Assembly (NCBI GenBank): GCA_947095535.1
Contig: OX352774.1
Coordinates: forward strand, 65,968,416 to 66,032,415
Direction of reading: 5' to 3'
DNA length: 64,000 nucleotides
Source: Poecilobothrus nobilitatus
Lineage: Eukaryota; Arthropoda; Insecta; Diptera; Dolichopodidae
In this document: positions 25,401 through 36,070 of the stretch, one piece after another
Position numbering within the stretch: the stretch's first letter is position 1
Layout of the letters: each line of letters begins with the position of its first letter
Made by a program: the position numbers and the translations under genes
Notes under the pieces: model-generated
Seen by the model: only the letters and a program-made list of their open reading frames with translations
Database searches by the model: none
What the model was told of the DNA's origin: nothing

Positions 25401-26427
25401 TATTTGCATACCGTTGTCATACAATTAATTTTACAAATTATAGTTTACAGATTAATTAAAACTTCTTAATTTTTCCTCCTTTCCCCTCGACAAATTATAC
25501 TATACATATATAAGACATTCCAAGTAGAACAAATTTATTAGTATAGAAAATAAAAATAAGGCTGTACCCCAAATAGTCGCGACATCTATGAATATGAAAT
25601 TTATTCATCTTTTATTTTATACTAAATTCGTTTTTTTTTTAATTTTAAATATAAACGTTTTTCATTCTTTTCTTTGATACACAATTTTCAAAAAAAGTTT
25701 TCTAAATAAAATAAATTGGTACAGTACATTATAACTTCGTATTGCTATACTAGGATAGATAATAATTTGAATAATTTTGTGGTTTGAATAATGTATAGTC
25801 TTTGCCCTCATATAACAAACATATACCATCCATTAAATCATGTAACGTTCTTGTTTCACTAATTCACTGATTACTCGGCTGTATTTATTTATATTATATG
25901 GATTATATGTAATTAGTTTTTATTTAAATGTTAAAGTCTTTATTTAAATAGAAAATGTTCATAAAGGTATATTTTAAAAAAAAAAAATACTAGGACTAAA
26001 TAATTCTCCGTTTTACTTATTATAACAGATTTAAAATTTTTTTTTTTTTTTTTGTTTAATACATAGCTCATCCGATTTTGCCTGTTTATTGTATTAATTT
26101 CAAAAATATTTTATTAAACTTGCATTGACATTGTCAGTAAAATAAATATTAATGTTATTATAGAAATAAATAAATAATTTTAATTAATACTAATAATTAA
26201 AAAAAATAAATTAAACAAAAAATAACCTATTTTATGTTATCATATTTTCTCGTACATTTTATTGGTCTATTCAAATTTTAAAGGAAAAACATTTTTTTAG
26301 ACGTCATAAAAACTAGGATTATCCTAAATGCCTAAATCCTTTTATATTTATTAAATGATTCCATTTTTATCGAAGTCAAAAACCAGTATATATAACAGTT
26401 ATAATTTATAAAAACCCGTATTAAATA
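22493..26427. other. Gene-free A+T-rich stretch
   Basis: No gene is supported. Minor features are an imperfect hairpin near 22931-22981 (TGATGCTTAGG facing CTTAAGCATCA), (TA)n around 23661-23695 and many poly-T runs. Confidence 0.55.
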
Positions 26428-26435
26428 GTAAAACC

Positions 26436-28040
26436 AGAGACTACATAGAGATGTACAAATTCATACAAAAATTTGTACTAATTTTTTTTCAAACGGGCCA
26501 GCTAAAACTGGCTAGTTTTAAAAATCTTAAAGCACAGAAATATTTAGTTTGTGTCATAGCTAAAAGAATTTAGCGAAAACCAGAATCTTCTGTAAAATCT
26601 GGTGTAAAATGATCATTCATATATTTTATGCATTTACAAAATTTTTTTATCCTTGTGATTATTAAACTTTTTAAAGTAAAGCGATGACAAATAACTTTTA
26701 AAATAGAAAAATAAGGCAAAAATGGGAAAATATATTTGAGAAAATATATATTTAATATGTCGAGTAGAAACGTAAATTTTCAATATGATAAAGAAGACAT
26801 TCTAAATACCACTTTACAAAAAATATGGAACATTTAGCTAAATATTTCATATAGAAAAAAATTAAATAAAAATAGATTATTTTATAATGTTGACTTTTCT
26901 AAAAACAACAAGAAAAAACATTTCAAGGTTATCATTCATATGCATTCAGTATTTCACTACTACAAGCAGAATTTTTTGAATGTATGAAATGGTATATCGT
27001 ATATTATATGGTATCAGATGGTATGAATGTTATCTATTTTATGAAAATCATTTGATTTAACTGCATTATTTATTTAACTAGATTTAACTGATTTATTATA
27101 CAGTATCCAGCAAAAGTAATGGTAATTTTAAAAAATATATATAGAAAAGCAATAAAATAATATAGGCGTTCGAATTTTTTCTAATAATATTTTTAACTTT
27201 ATAACTTCAGGGAAAAACAGACAAACAAAGTAACAAAATTTTTTGTATTATGATTTTATTTTATTTTTTGATCTCATGACTCATATTGTTATATTGTTAT
27301 ATAACGGTATAGCTACATATATATGTGGGTATTTTTTGAAGATAATATAATATACCTAGGTATCAAATAAAAATAACTGAAATAAAAAATAATGCTTTAA
27401 AATTCTTCTAAACATTAAAATTAAACATTTAACATTTAACATTTCATTAACATTTAATTAAAAATTATTCCAATTAGAAAAGTGGCATGACATTTGCTGG
27501 ATACTGTACATATTCATAAAAATTATCATATCATATCAAATTGGAACATAATTACATTTACACAAAACAAAATATAAATATGTATTGATTTTTGAATCAT
27601 ATTGAAATACATATATAAAAAGTGCCGATAGTATTTATGTGTATTTCTATTTATATTTAATTTTGATTCACACACACTTTCACAATTTAATAAGCATGTA
27701 GGCAAGCTGGTTCAAGTAATATAAATGCATAATATGGCATAATGCATATATAATATAAAAATTATATTAGATACTGATCAGATCATGTATATCATAATAT
27801 GTCATCTGATATCATATGATCATATTCATATATGTATGTTACTTGTTATTTCTATCATCCATACCAATCATACGAAAGTTCATTTATGTACATATATGAA
27901 AAAAAAAATATCCGAGACCAAAACTTGCTTTAAGAAACTTTAAAAAAAAAAGTTGAAAAATAAGACTAAATTTCAAAATCGATATTGTAGCGACATCTAA
28001 ACTTTTTTGTTGCCATTTGGACATCTCTATGTAGTCTCTG
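26436..28040. mobile_element. hAT-like non-autonomous element with perfect 8-bp TSD
   Basis: The left end begins CAGAGACTACATAGAGATGT (26436-26455) and the right end carries the exact inverse (28021-28040). Similarity extends a few more bases inward (ACAAAT against CCAAAT). Both ends abut the same 8-mer, GTAAAACC (26428-26435 and 28041-28048). Termini beginning CAG plus an 8-bp TSD are the hAT signature. The 1.6-kb interior has no transposase ORF, so mobility would depend on an enzyme supplied elsewhere. A smaller element is nested at 27101-27506. The open frame at 27884-28069 is part of this element and not a gene. Confidence 0.78.
27101..27506. mobile_element. Tc1/mariner-like MITE nested in the hAT element
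   Basis: The element is bounded by CAGTATCCAGCAAAAGTAAT at 27101-27120 and its imperfect inverse ending GGATACTG at 27506. It is flanked on each side by TA, the target duplicated by Tc1/mariner elements. At 406 bp it has no coding capacity. Its position inside the hAT element means it inserted later, unless the hAT element moved carrying it. Confidence 0.62.
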
Positions 28041-28960
28041 GTAAAACCTGTAAAATAAATATTTATCAAAGTTTCAAACCATTCTTTTCGTATTAACTGA
28101 TATCAATTAAAAAATTTTAATATACAAACAACATGACTAATATAACTATCTCTTTTTCACACTTTATTTAAGCTATTACTACATTTTACATATTACAAAA
28201 TATAACAATAACAAAATAAACTGTCATTTCAATTTGAAAACGCTTTCAAAATAAACAATGCATTTTAAAAGAACACTCATAACATTGGATATACAAAATA
28301 AAATAAAAGAATATGGCTGTATGTACAGTGTACTGTTACTGTACAATAACAATGAACATTGTACATTGTTGTACGATCTACATGACTGACTATACATATG
28401 TACATACATATATTATTTTATTATTATATTATATATTTTATATACATATTTAATTTGCTGAATAGGAGAAAAATTCATTCAAATAAAAATAAAATGGGAG
28501 CGAGCGAGATACAATAAAAATTATACAAAATTTATACACAACAGAACAGAATACAAAACAAACAGTAAAATTTAGAAATTAAGAAGAGTAGAAGAAAAAA
28601 TTTACAAATTACAATACAACTACTACAAACATACATTTCCATTAATCCATTTTCATCCAAATGATGCAAAATAAACAAATTTCAGTAATTTTACTAAACT
28701 ACAGTGTTACAATGCAACAGTAAAATACGGCATTTTTTTAAAAACAAATTTCATCGTTTTAGAAAAAATTTATTTTGTATGACAAAAGCTTGAAACTTGA
28801 AAGTTAAAATCATTAAACAAATTTTTATTTAATAAAATAATAGAAAATTTTTCTTAATTTAATTTTCAACAAGTTAATAAAGTTGAAAGTGAACTATGAA
28901 GTTAAAAAAATAGTATCAATAAATCCTAAATTATAACGTCAAATATTAATAAATATTTAT

Positions 28961-29161
28961 GTATGTATATATTTTTTTTTAGTGCGTTTCTCTGCCACAT
29001 AAATCTGAACAGGAAATTATACAGCCTTTCCTATTCAGGCGTGGCTGTAAATGTCGTAAGGGGGGAAAACTCTTACGACTTGTGTGGGATCCGAATCAAC
29101 ACTCCCTCGGTGTTTACAGTGTATTTTATACGCTCTTACCTACTAGGTCATCGAGGCTCCT
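28961..29161 (-). mobile_element. tRNA-derived SINE, copy 2
   Basis: The minus strand reads GATGACCTAGTAGGTAAGAGC (A box region) and GATTCGGATCCC (B box region). The body matches that of copies 1 and 3, including CAGCCACGCCTGAATAGG, followed by an A-rich tail (T run at 28971-28980). It is flanked by TAAATATTTAT on both sides (28950-28960 and 29162-29172), a perfect 11-bp TSD. The open frame at 28963-29178 is an antisense shadow of the SINE. Confidence 0.87.
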
Positions 29162-29172
29162 TAAATATTTAT

Positions 29173-31692
29173 ATTTAACATAATACAATTTATTTCATTA
29201 TACTTACGATGTTATTAATTTTTTTTTTTTTGGTTTTTTACGGGCTAGGGGTAAGTAATTAACCAATTATGAAATTATTAAAACTAAATTTCAAACGACA
29301 AACTTCGCTTACAAAGAAGTTTTTGTGACAAAGTAGTTGGTATTTAAATATGTACTTAAATTTATAAATAAAAAAACTATAAGTTATCATAGTTTCCATT
29401 TTTACGTTAATTAATTTTTTTAATATAAAAAATATTACAATGACTTTTCCATCATGCGACTATAAATTAAAATCACACCACAATTTATTATCGTATCTTT
29501 TATGCAATGCCTAAATAATAAATATGTTAAATAAACAAATGTATAATAAAAATAAACGTATCGAAACAAAAAAATAACCATTGAAAATTTTAAACAATTA
29601 GTTTGAGATCTTAAAAAAATTTTGCAAGGAATTTTTCGTTTATTTTTAAGGTAAATTTTTGTCGTATTTTGTTAAGTTTTCTAGCTGATATTTGACATTT
29701 CATATGAGATCTAGCAAAATAAAAGATGGAAATCAGTCTTATCTTCTCAATATTTTCATCCACTATCAAATGTATTTATCAAACATTCATGTTACCAAAA
29801 CATTTTATACATGATCTGTGACTGTGTTTGGGTTGTCCACAAATAATTGGAATTTCTATTTAAACAATAGCTGTAATTTGTGATTTCAAATTATTGATGA
29901 GTGAATTCGAAAGTTTTACAAATACAAATATGTAACTAATTTGAAAAATTTACGTCGATTTTAATTGGATTTTTAAAATTTATTACAAACTAACGAACAT
30001 GATGATAATGAAAATAAAAAAAACTTATTTTTTTTTTTTTGGTTGTATTGATGTATAAGAAATTAAATTTGACAACTTGCATTGTTAATAAATATGGACA
30101 AACAAATAACATAAATAAGTAAATCTGAAGCTGGGTAGATTTCACTTAAAAATGTCGAACAAGAAAAGCGTTTTTTCACATATGAAACCGATTTACAGAA
30201 AATCAATATTAGCTCTTTTTTTTAATCTAAATTTACTCTTTTTAACCAATCGAAATCAACATTAATTACATGCATTTGGCATATTATACCTTATATTTAA
30301 TATGTAATCAGTCGCCGCTGATACAATATTTCAGCAAAATAATATTATATTAGCTGGCCTGGCAATTCCATTTTGCTTAGTTAAATTTTTATAAAGCAAA
30401 ACAAAAAAACATAAAAACACTAAAATTAAAAACAAAAATTTCTCTTTCAGAGAAATTTTTTAAAATTTTGTCAGCAGACAGCAATAAAAAAATAAAAAAC
30501 ACTTTTTTATGAATTTATTTTCTTTTGAGCATTCAACAGTGTCGGTCTGAAAAAATATAAACGCGCGCGAAATTCGTGGTGCATTCAATATAATATGAAT
30601 TTTTTTTTTTCATTTTATTTTTTTTATCATTTTTTGCATTAAAATAAATATATTTAAAATATTAGTGTTATATAATAAAAAAAAATATATTAAATAAATA
30701 GGGAAATTAAATTAATTTACAAATTTTAAAAATAAAAATAAAATATATACATACATACATACATACATACCTATAAGTAAATGTTAAAATTGATTATACC
30801 TATAAAATTAAGAATTAATAAAAATTTTATAAAAAATCAGTGATGATCAAAAAATAAAATTACGTTCGTCTAAAGAATTTTAGAAATTGTTTTTAATTTT
30901 GTTTTTATTTTTTATTTATTTTTTTTTGTTTTATATTTTAACACAAATACATACAAAATTAACAAATAAATAAAAGAAAAAAAGAAAATTTTCAAAAGAA
31001 CGTCATTAAATTTTGTGAAGGGAATTTTTAAAATAAAATGTGAAATAGTTATTTTTGTTGTTGTTTAAAAAAAAAAAAAAAAAATTAAACAAATTAAATA
31101 CAGGCAGACAGGCAGGAAAGAGGGAATCCTTCCATGGCAGATGATTAATTTTATAAAAATTGTGGAAGGACGACATTATTTTATTTACAAATTTATATAC
31201 AAACATACATACATATATATATGTATATGTTATCTAAAGATTAAAATCAAAAAACAAAAAAAAAAAAAATATTTTTCTAAATTGAAAATTTACAAAATTT
31301 TAAAAAAATATGATATAACGTATCCATACAAGTAAATGTCATAAAAATATATATATATATATGTACATATAAAAAAAAAAAATTTTTTTTCTTTGAAATT
31401 TTTTAATTTTAGTTAAAAAATTTACAAAAAATAAAAATATATAACTAAGTACATACTTAATATTTACTTTGTGAAAACTAAAAAAATAAGAAAATCAATT
31501 ATCTATTATCTATAGTTAATTGCATCTACATAATATATATATACCTATATCTAATAATAATTAAATGTGTGTTGTTATTGTTATTTAAATATCTATTCAA
31601 CCAACAATTTAAAAAAAAAAAAAAAAACAAAAAGATAAACAAAATAAAAAAGAAAAAGAATAATTTTTTTTTCTTTAATTCAACTGAATGCA
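29173..31692. promoter_or_regulatory. Gene-free stretch; possible promoter and 5' UTR of the exon at 31693
   Basis: No exon is supported here. A short patch at about 30300-30600 contains CpG-rich words (CAGTCGCCGCTG near 30309 and AACGCGCGCGAAATTCGTGG near 30561) that stand out from the surroundings. If the ATG exon at 31693 is an alternative first exon, its promoter should lie in this interval, and this patch is the best visible candidate. No TATA or initiator element can be assigned with confidence. The 5' UTR would then be about 1 kb of A+T-rich sequence. Confidence 0.25.
30745..30771. repeat. (ATAC)n microsatellite
   Basis: Six to seven uninterrupted copies of the tetranucleotide ATAC, preceded by TATAT. 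A simple sequence repeat. Confidence 0.9.
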
Positions 31693-31799
31693 ATGGAGAC
31701 AGCAGATGCAAATAAAAAAAATAATGAAAAGGATTTAAATTTTATAAAAAAGGATAAAAAACGACATACTTGGCATATACAGGATTGCTATTTAAATTT
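31693..31799 (+). CDS. Putative first coding exon (alternative start) of an unidentified gene
   Basis: An ATG at 31693 opens 35 codons plus two bases, ending at a strong donor (TTT then GTAAGTTT at 31800). The peptide starts METADANKKNNEKDLN and ends with RHTWHIQDCYLN. It is rich in Lys, Asn and Asp at the front and has Trp, His and Cys at the end, unlike translations of nearby A/T tracts. The exon ends in phase 2. The predicted exon at 33878 begins in the matching phase, giving an F codon across the junction. Upstream is T-rich sequence with no clear acceptor before the ATG, so a first exon is more likely than an internal one. The protein family is not recognised. Confidence 0.5.
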
Positions 31800-32611
31800 G
31801 TAAGTTTTTTGTTTGTTTTTTTTTTTTTTTTTTTTAGAACAAAAATTATACATACAACTTGACTTATGTAACTAACTAACTAAAGTTACATAAGTAAATT
31901 GAATATATATATATGTATGTACTTACATAATTATTCATTTTTGCATTTTGATAAATTAAATACATATACGTATGTATGTATGTAAGTACTTATTTACTTC
32001 AAAACATCATTTAGTTAAAAATTAAGCACGTATTCCTTTGATTCTTAAGATTTTTTATCTACATAAATTTCAAATATATTTTATATACCTAATATCAAAG
32101 TATCATTTAAGTAAGTACTTACAGTTAGAAATACAAATTTTTAATTACCTATACTTATAGGATATAAAATGAGAATAAGAGGTTAATATAGGGAAGGGGG
32201 TCATCTGATAAATTATTGTAAAAATTTGCTAAAAATGCTATTTGTTTCTTTTTCTTTTCATATAAAATCTGGGTTTTATTCAGTACTTTTTTTTTCTGTT
32301 TTTGTTTTTTTTTTTTGTTCTTATTAACTATACTTATTCTATAAATAAATTTCATAAATTGTAAAAAGGAACTTATTTCATGCACAAATTGTAATACTTA
32401 TGTACTTAAATACTTACTTTGTTTATTATATAAGTAATAATTTTTTTTTATGTAGTTTATACCTATATATATATATATATGACTGATAGTACGAAATGCA
32501 ATATAGTTACTGCAAGTAAAGGAGAACCTAAAGTTTCAAATTTTGAAAAATAAAATAAAAATAAATTGTTTAAGTATATTGAAGATAAAACATTTATACA
32601 AACCCTTTTCC

Positions 32612-32750
32612 TTTAAATAATTGATTGTTTTACAACAGAAACGACTGTACTCCAGTTTTTATGAAGATTTAACATTTAGACAAGATTTTTTTCGTTAAAT
32701 AATTGATTGTTTTACAACAGAAACGAAAGAGCTCCAGTTTTGTAAAATTT
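32612..32750. repeat. Short direct duplication, period about 82 bp
   Basis: The word TAAATAATTGATTGTTTTAC followed by AACAGAAACGA occurs at about 32614 and again at about 32696. Shared sequence (CTCCAGTTTT) follows each copy. This is a two-copy local tandem duplication without coding potential. Confidence 0.75.
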
Positions 32751-33877
32751 TGAAAAAAAAAATTAAAATATTTAAGTATTTATCTATACATAGTTAAGAT
32801 TGATTCATCCACATCCTTTCATTCTCAATTCTGATTTTTCGATTAAAATGATTGTAGGTACCTAAGTGATAATTTTAATTTAATATCTCCATATACTTAG
32901 GTTCAGTCTATGTAGGACTTTTCCATTTCTTCGACATTCGATTTAAGTTAAGTTAAAAATTATTATTTTTTGTTAACTAAGTAAGTAATAATTTTTTTCT
33001 TAAAGAAACAGCCAATTGCTGTTTTTTTGTATCTAATATAATATTTCCTTCAGTGCGTTGCATTTTATTTAAAACTATAGGTACTTATTAGTATAAGTTT
33101 GATAGTAGTTAAATCAAAGTAGCTAATAGTTAAGTAAATCAAAATTACAGTTTGGCATTCCAGAATACATACTAATATAGAAAAAAAAGGTCGTCTCATC
33201 ATCTAATAAGTTCTTTATACAATGTAATGAGTTCCCCTTCAATATCTCACTTCTGCCAAGCTTTATATTTTTTAATTATGTTTCACATTCTTAATCTTCA
33301 CATTGAAATATTGTCCAATAAAAATCCATTCCTATTTGCTTAATTAAATATTTGTTTTAATTTTAAATTGAAATGATGGAACTAAGACTGAACTGGCATG
33401 TGTGAATCAACCTGATCACTGATTGCTTTCACTTAATGCTTACATTTTATTAAAAAAGTGATACTTACTCACTTACCTTGTTTTACAAACTTCTATGGAA
33501 AATAAATATTTTCACTTGCTAAAAAACTTCTGTATTAGTCCGTACTGAAATAAAAAGGGATAAATATTTCCCAACAATGATTTGAATACTTACATTTTTT
33601 TGAAAGAAATACGTTGGTATAAGTATTTACTTAGAAGAGAAAATTTTTTTAATATTGATATGAAAAATTGAAATTATAAGTAAATTTTGAATATTTAATC
33701 ACATAGCAAAGCAAGTGAAATTCCAATTTTTTCATCGTTTATATTACGTGCTAACATTTGGATTTTATTTTAAATCTGTAATAAGTACTGTTAATACGAA
33801 ATACATACATATTACATTACTATTACCTACATACTTAGTTTTGTAAATTATTAAGTATTTATTCTTTAAATTTTAAG

Positions 33878-33910
33878 TTCTGGTAAAACGCGGAAGCCCA
33901 GAGTTAAAAC
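33878..33910 (+). CDS. Putative 33-nt coding microexon
   Basis: The segment follows an acceptor with a fair pyrimidine tract (TATTTATTCTTTAAATTTTAAG) and precedes a good donor (AAAAC then GTAAGTAT at 33911). One frame is usable after a single base, giving SGKTRKPRVK, a basic peptide. The exon is phase 2 at both ends, so it accepts either the exon at 31693-31799 (junction codon TTT) or that at 5904-6005 (junction codon ATT), and it could be skipped without shifting frame. G+C content (GCGGAAGCCC) stands far above the local average. The downstream partner exon was not found in the remaining 30 kb. Confidence 0.48.
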
Positions 33911-33999
33911 GTAAGTATAATTTTTATTTTGTTTTATTGTATTTTTATCTATAATACTCATACTTAGTACTGATAATTAAGCATTTGATTTACAAAATC

Positions 34000-34110
34000 G
34001 AGTACTAGATCGAGTAGTAAATAGAGTACTAGACTATTAAGTACTTAAGTACTAAAGATACTCTTAAGTACTCTCAAGTAGATAATGATACTTTTAAGTA
34101 CAAATATTAA
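34000..34110. repeat. Dense AGTACT / TTAAGTAC cluster
   Basis: Within about 110 bp the words GAGTACTAGA, TTAAGTACTTAAGTACT, CTTAAGTACT and CTCAAGTAG recur at irregular spacing. It is the densest local example of the word family enriched in the right half of the window. Its self-complementary units allow folding. Confidence 0.65.
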
Positions 34111-34228
34111 TTTAAAAAAATTTAAATTATTTTTGAAAGAAATTTCAACTAAAAAGTGATAAGTACTTAACAACTAATAAGTAATATCTTTTAGTTACTT
34201 TATACGTATAATAAGTAACACTTTTTGT

Positions 34229-34409
34229 TTATACAGGATGTTTCCGACTCGGTTTTTTATGAAAAGTCGGTAAAACATCTTTAACCCCTCATATCTCGAA
34301 ATGGGTCCAGAATAGACCTCCCCCCCCGCCAATACAATTTTTTGTTCGTCTCGACATGCCCGATAACCCATTTCAAGGAAGACTATCGAGTCGAAAACAC
34401 CCTGTATAA
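34229..34409. mobile_element. Small MITE with TACAGGRTGTTTYCGACTCG ends
   Basis: The left end (34229-34251) and the reverse complement of the right end (34387-34409) match at 21 of 23 positions: TTATACAGG, A or G, TGTTT, C or T, CGACTCG. The 181-bp element has a CCCCCCCCG tract and no ORF. TA dinucleotides at the ends fit Tc1/mariner-type or related elements, but the class is not certain. The same terminal word occurs alone at 48, 1345 and 58592. Confidence 0.68.
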
Positions 34410-34739
34410 CTAAACAATATGATTACAATGGGCTAAAACTCTCGACGCCAGTGTACGTAAACAAAATATTTAGGAAGAAACCCAACTCTAAAGTCCGTTA
34501 CAAAATCAGGGTTTCAATTATTTGTTCAGTAGGAGTTTGGGCGCGGTAATCTCCACTATTGTAAATTCTTTGATGACGAAATATATACAAACTTATATAA
34601 AAAAAATAATTAGATAGGATTTTAGAATTGCTTTCAAAATCAATGTTATAAGTAAATACCTACGCTTGTTTCAGAATCTAACCCTAAAATTTCTTCTATT
34701 AAGTACTTAATTCAAAATTCTTTAATTGAGAAATATGTA

Positions 34740-34850
34740 AAGCCTTAAGCCCTTATTTCACGTTACGATGAGAAATAAGTCCTTTTTCGAGAATAAGGTC
34801 TTATTTCGTACTTATCTGAATTCGAAATAAAGCCTTAAAGGATTTATAGC
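34740..34850. repeat. Possible small inverted-repeat element
   Basis: CCTTAAGCCCTTATTTC near 34744 faces an imperfect inverse (GAAATAAAGCCTTAAAGG) near 34823. The words GAAATAAG and CTTATTTC also recur inside. It may be a short decayed MITE. No TSD is assigned. Confidence 0.35.
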
Positions 34851-35179
34851 ATCCCACCATAAAAATCTCTTCTAATTCAGAATGTTAAATACTTAGTTAT
34901 ATATTTTTTCTATTCAAAAAACAAAATTATCGTAATCAGTTTTTTGATTACCGAATTCATTTTTATTTCAATAGGACTTTTGACTCAGAACTTCTGTCCT
35001 TGGATCTGGATAAAAGTTCCCACTTCTATTAAATAAAGTGGGCAAAAGTGTCAATAGGTTATCTGGCGCTGGAAGTTTTACCCCTGCATCGATTACAATA
35101 GTGTAAAATAAGTATTGTTTCCTTATATTCCGATCTTGAAAGTACGATTTTTTTAGTCTAAAATTCAAAAATTTATACT

Positions 35180-36070
35180 TAATGATCCTGTTTTTATTAT
35201 ACCCGTACGATAGGATCGGGTATAATAAAATTAGTCTTCCGTTTGTAACACCTCGAAATAAGCGAGCTAGATATACCTTCAAAGGTATGGATCGGATCAG
35301 AAAAAAATTCTAAGACTTTTGAGCCATGTCCGTCCGTCCGTCCGTCAGCACGCTAACTCAAAAACTAAGAAAGCTAGAATCTTGAAATTTACACAAAATA
35401 TTCTGGGAGTAATTTGTAGGTTCCCTATTTTTTTTGGTTGAGTTTGGACCAAAACTTAGGGTAGCTCTCGAACACCTAACTTTTAGATTCCCACTTTTTT
35501 TTTGAAATAGAGCTATGAAATTTTAACTGCTGATAGATCTCACAAAAATATTAATTTTATTTTTAATAACTTTTTTTTGTAGCCCCACCCGTTACGGAGC
35601 TACAGCTCCCCAAAGGTTCAAAAAAAGCTCTATATTTAAATTGTTATAGCACAAGTTGTATAACGTATATCTTCATTCTGAAAACGGCAAACGATTACTG
35701 CTTTTATTAGCTTTAAAAGTATATATACAATAAATATATATTTGTGGTATACGGTGTCTTAATTTACCGTTATGCGAAACTCAAATTTTGCAAAATTCTT
35801 TAACCCTTCTATCTTCTAAACGGTTAAAGTTGGAAACTTGAAATTTTGACAGAAGTTAGATCTTTAAAAATAAGTATGAGTCATTTCAGAAATTTTTGTA
35901 TCACTCCCCGTTTAGGAGCTGTAAGGGGTCAAAAACTGAAAATTTCCTATTTTAAACACCTGTTAAAATTTTTTTGAAGTAATACACAAAAATGAAAGCT
36001 TCAACATTATACTCTTATTTCTGTTAACAACTTTTTTTAATAATATAGGGTTACTTTATAATTGACGAAA
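35180..36070. repeat. Repeat family R1, inverted diverged copy with full terminal head
   Basis: It runs opposite to copies a and b. First come the palindromic head (TTATACCCGTACGATAGGAT followed by CGGGTATAATAA, 35198-35230) and a TCCGTCCGTCCG tract (35325-35345). Then come GTTACGGAGCTACAGCTCC (35592), TTACCGTTATGCGAAAC (35764) and GTTTAGGAGCTGTAAGG (35910), all reverse complements of R1 landmarks. It shows that the head seen alone at 4371 belongs to R1. The 104-codon open frame at 34968-35282 overlaps its edge and is not a gene. Confidence 0.7.

Noticed and set aside
28963..29178. 71-codon open frame on the + strand
   Set aside because: It is the antisense strand of SINE copy 2.
30745..30771. 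ATAC run considered as a regulatory array
   Set aside because: A simple tetranucleotide microsatellite; nothing else supports a function.
34968..35282. 104-codon open frame on the minus strand
   Set aside because: It overlaps the head of the inverted R1 copy, no family is recognised, and it is best explained as a repeat-derived frame.
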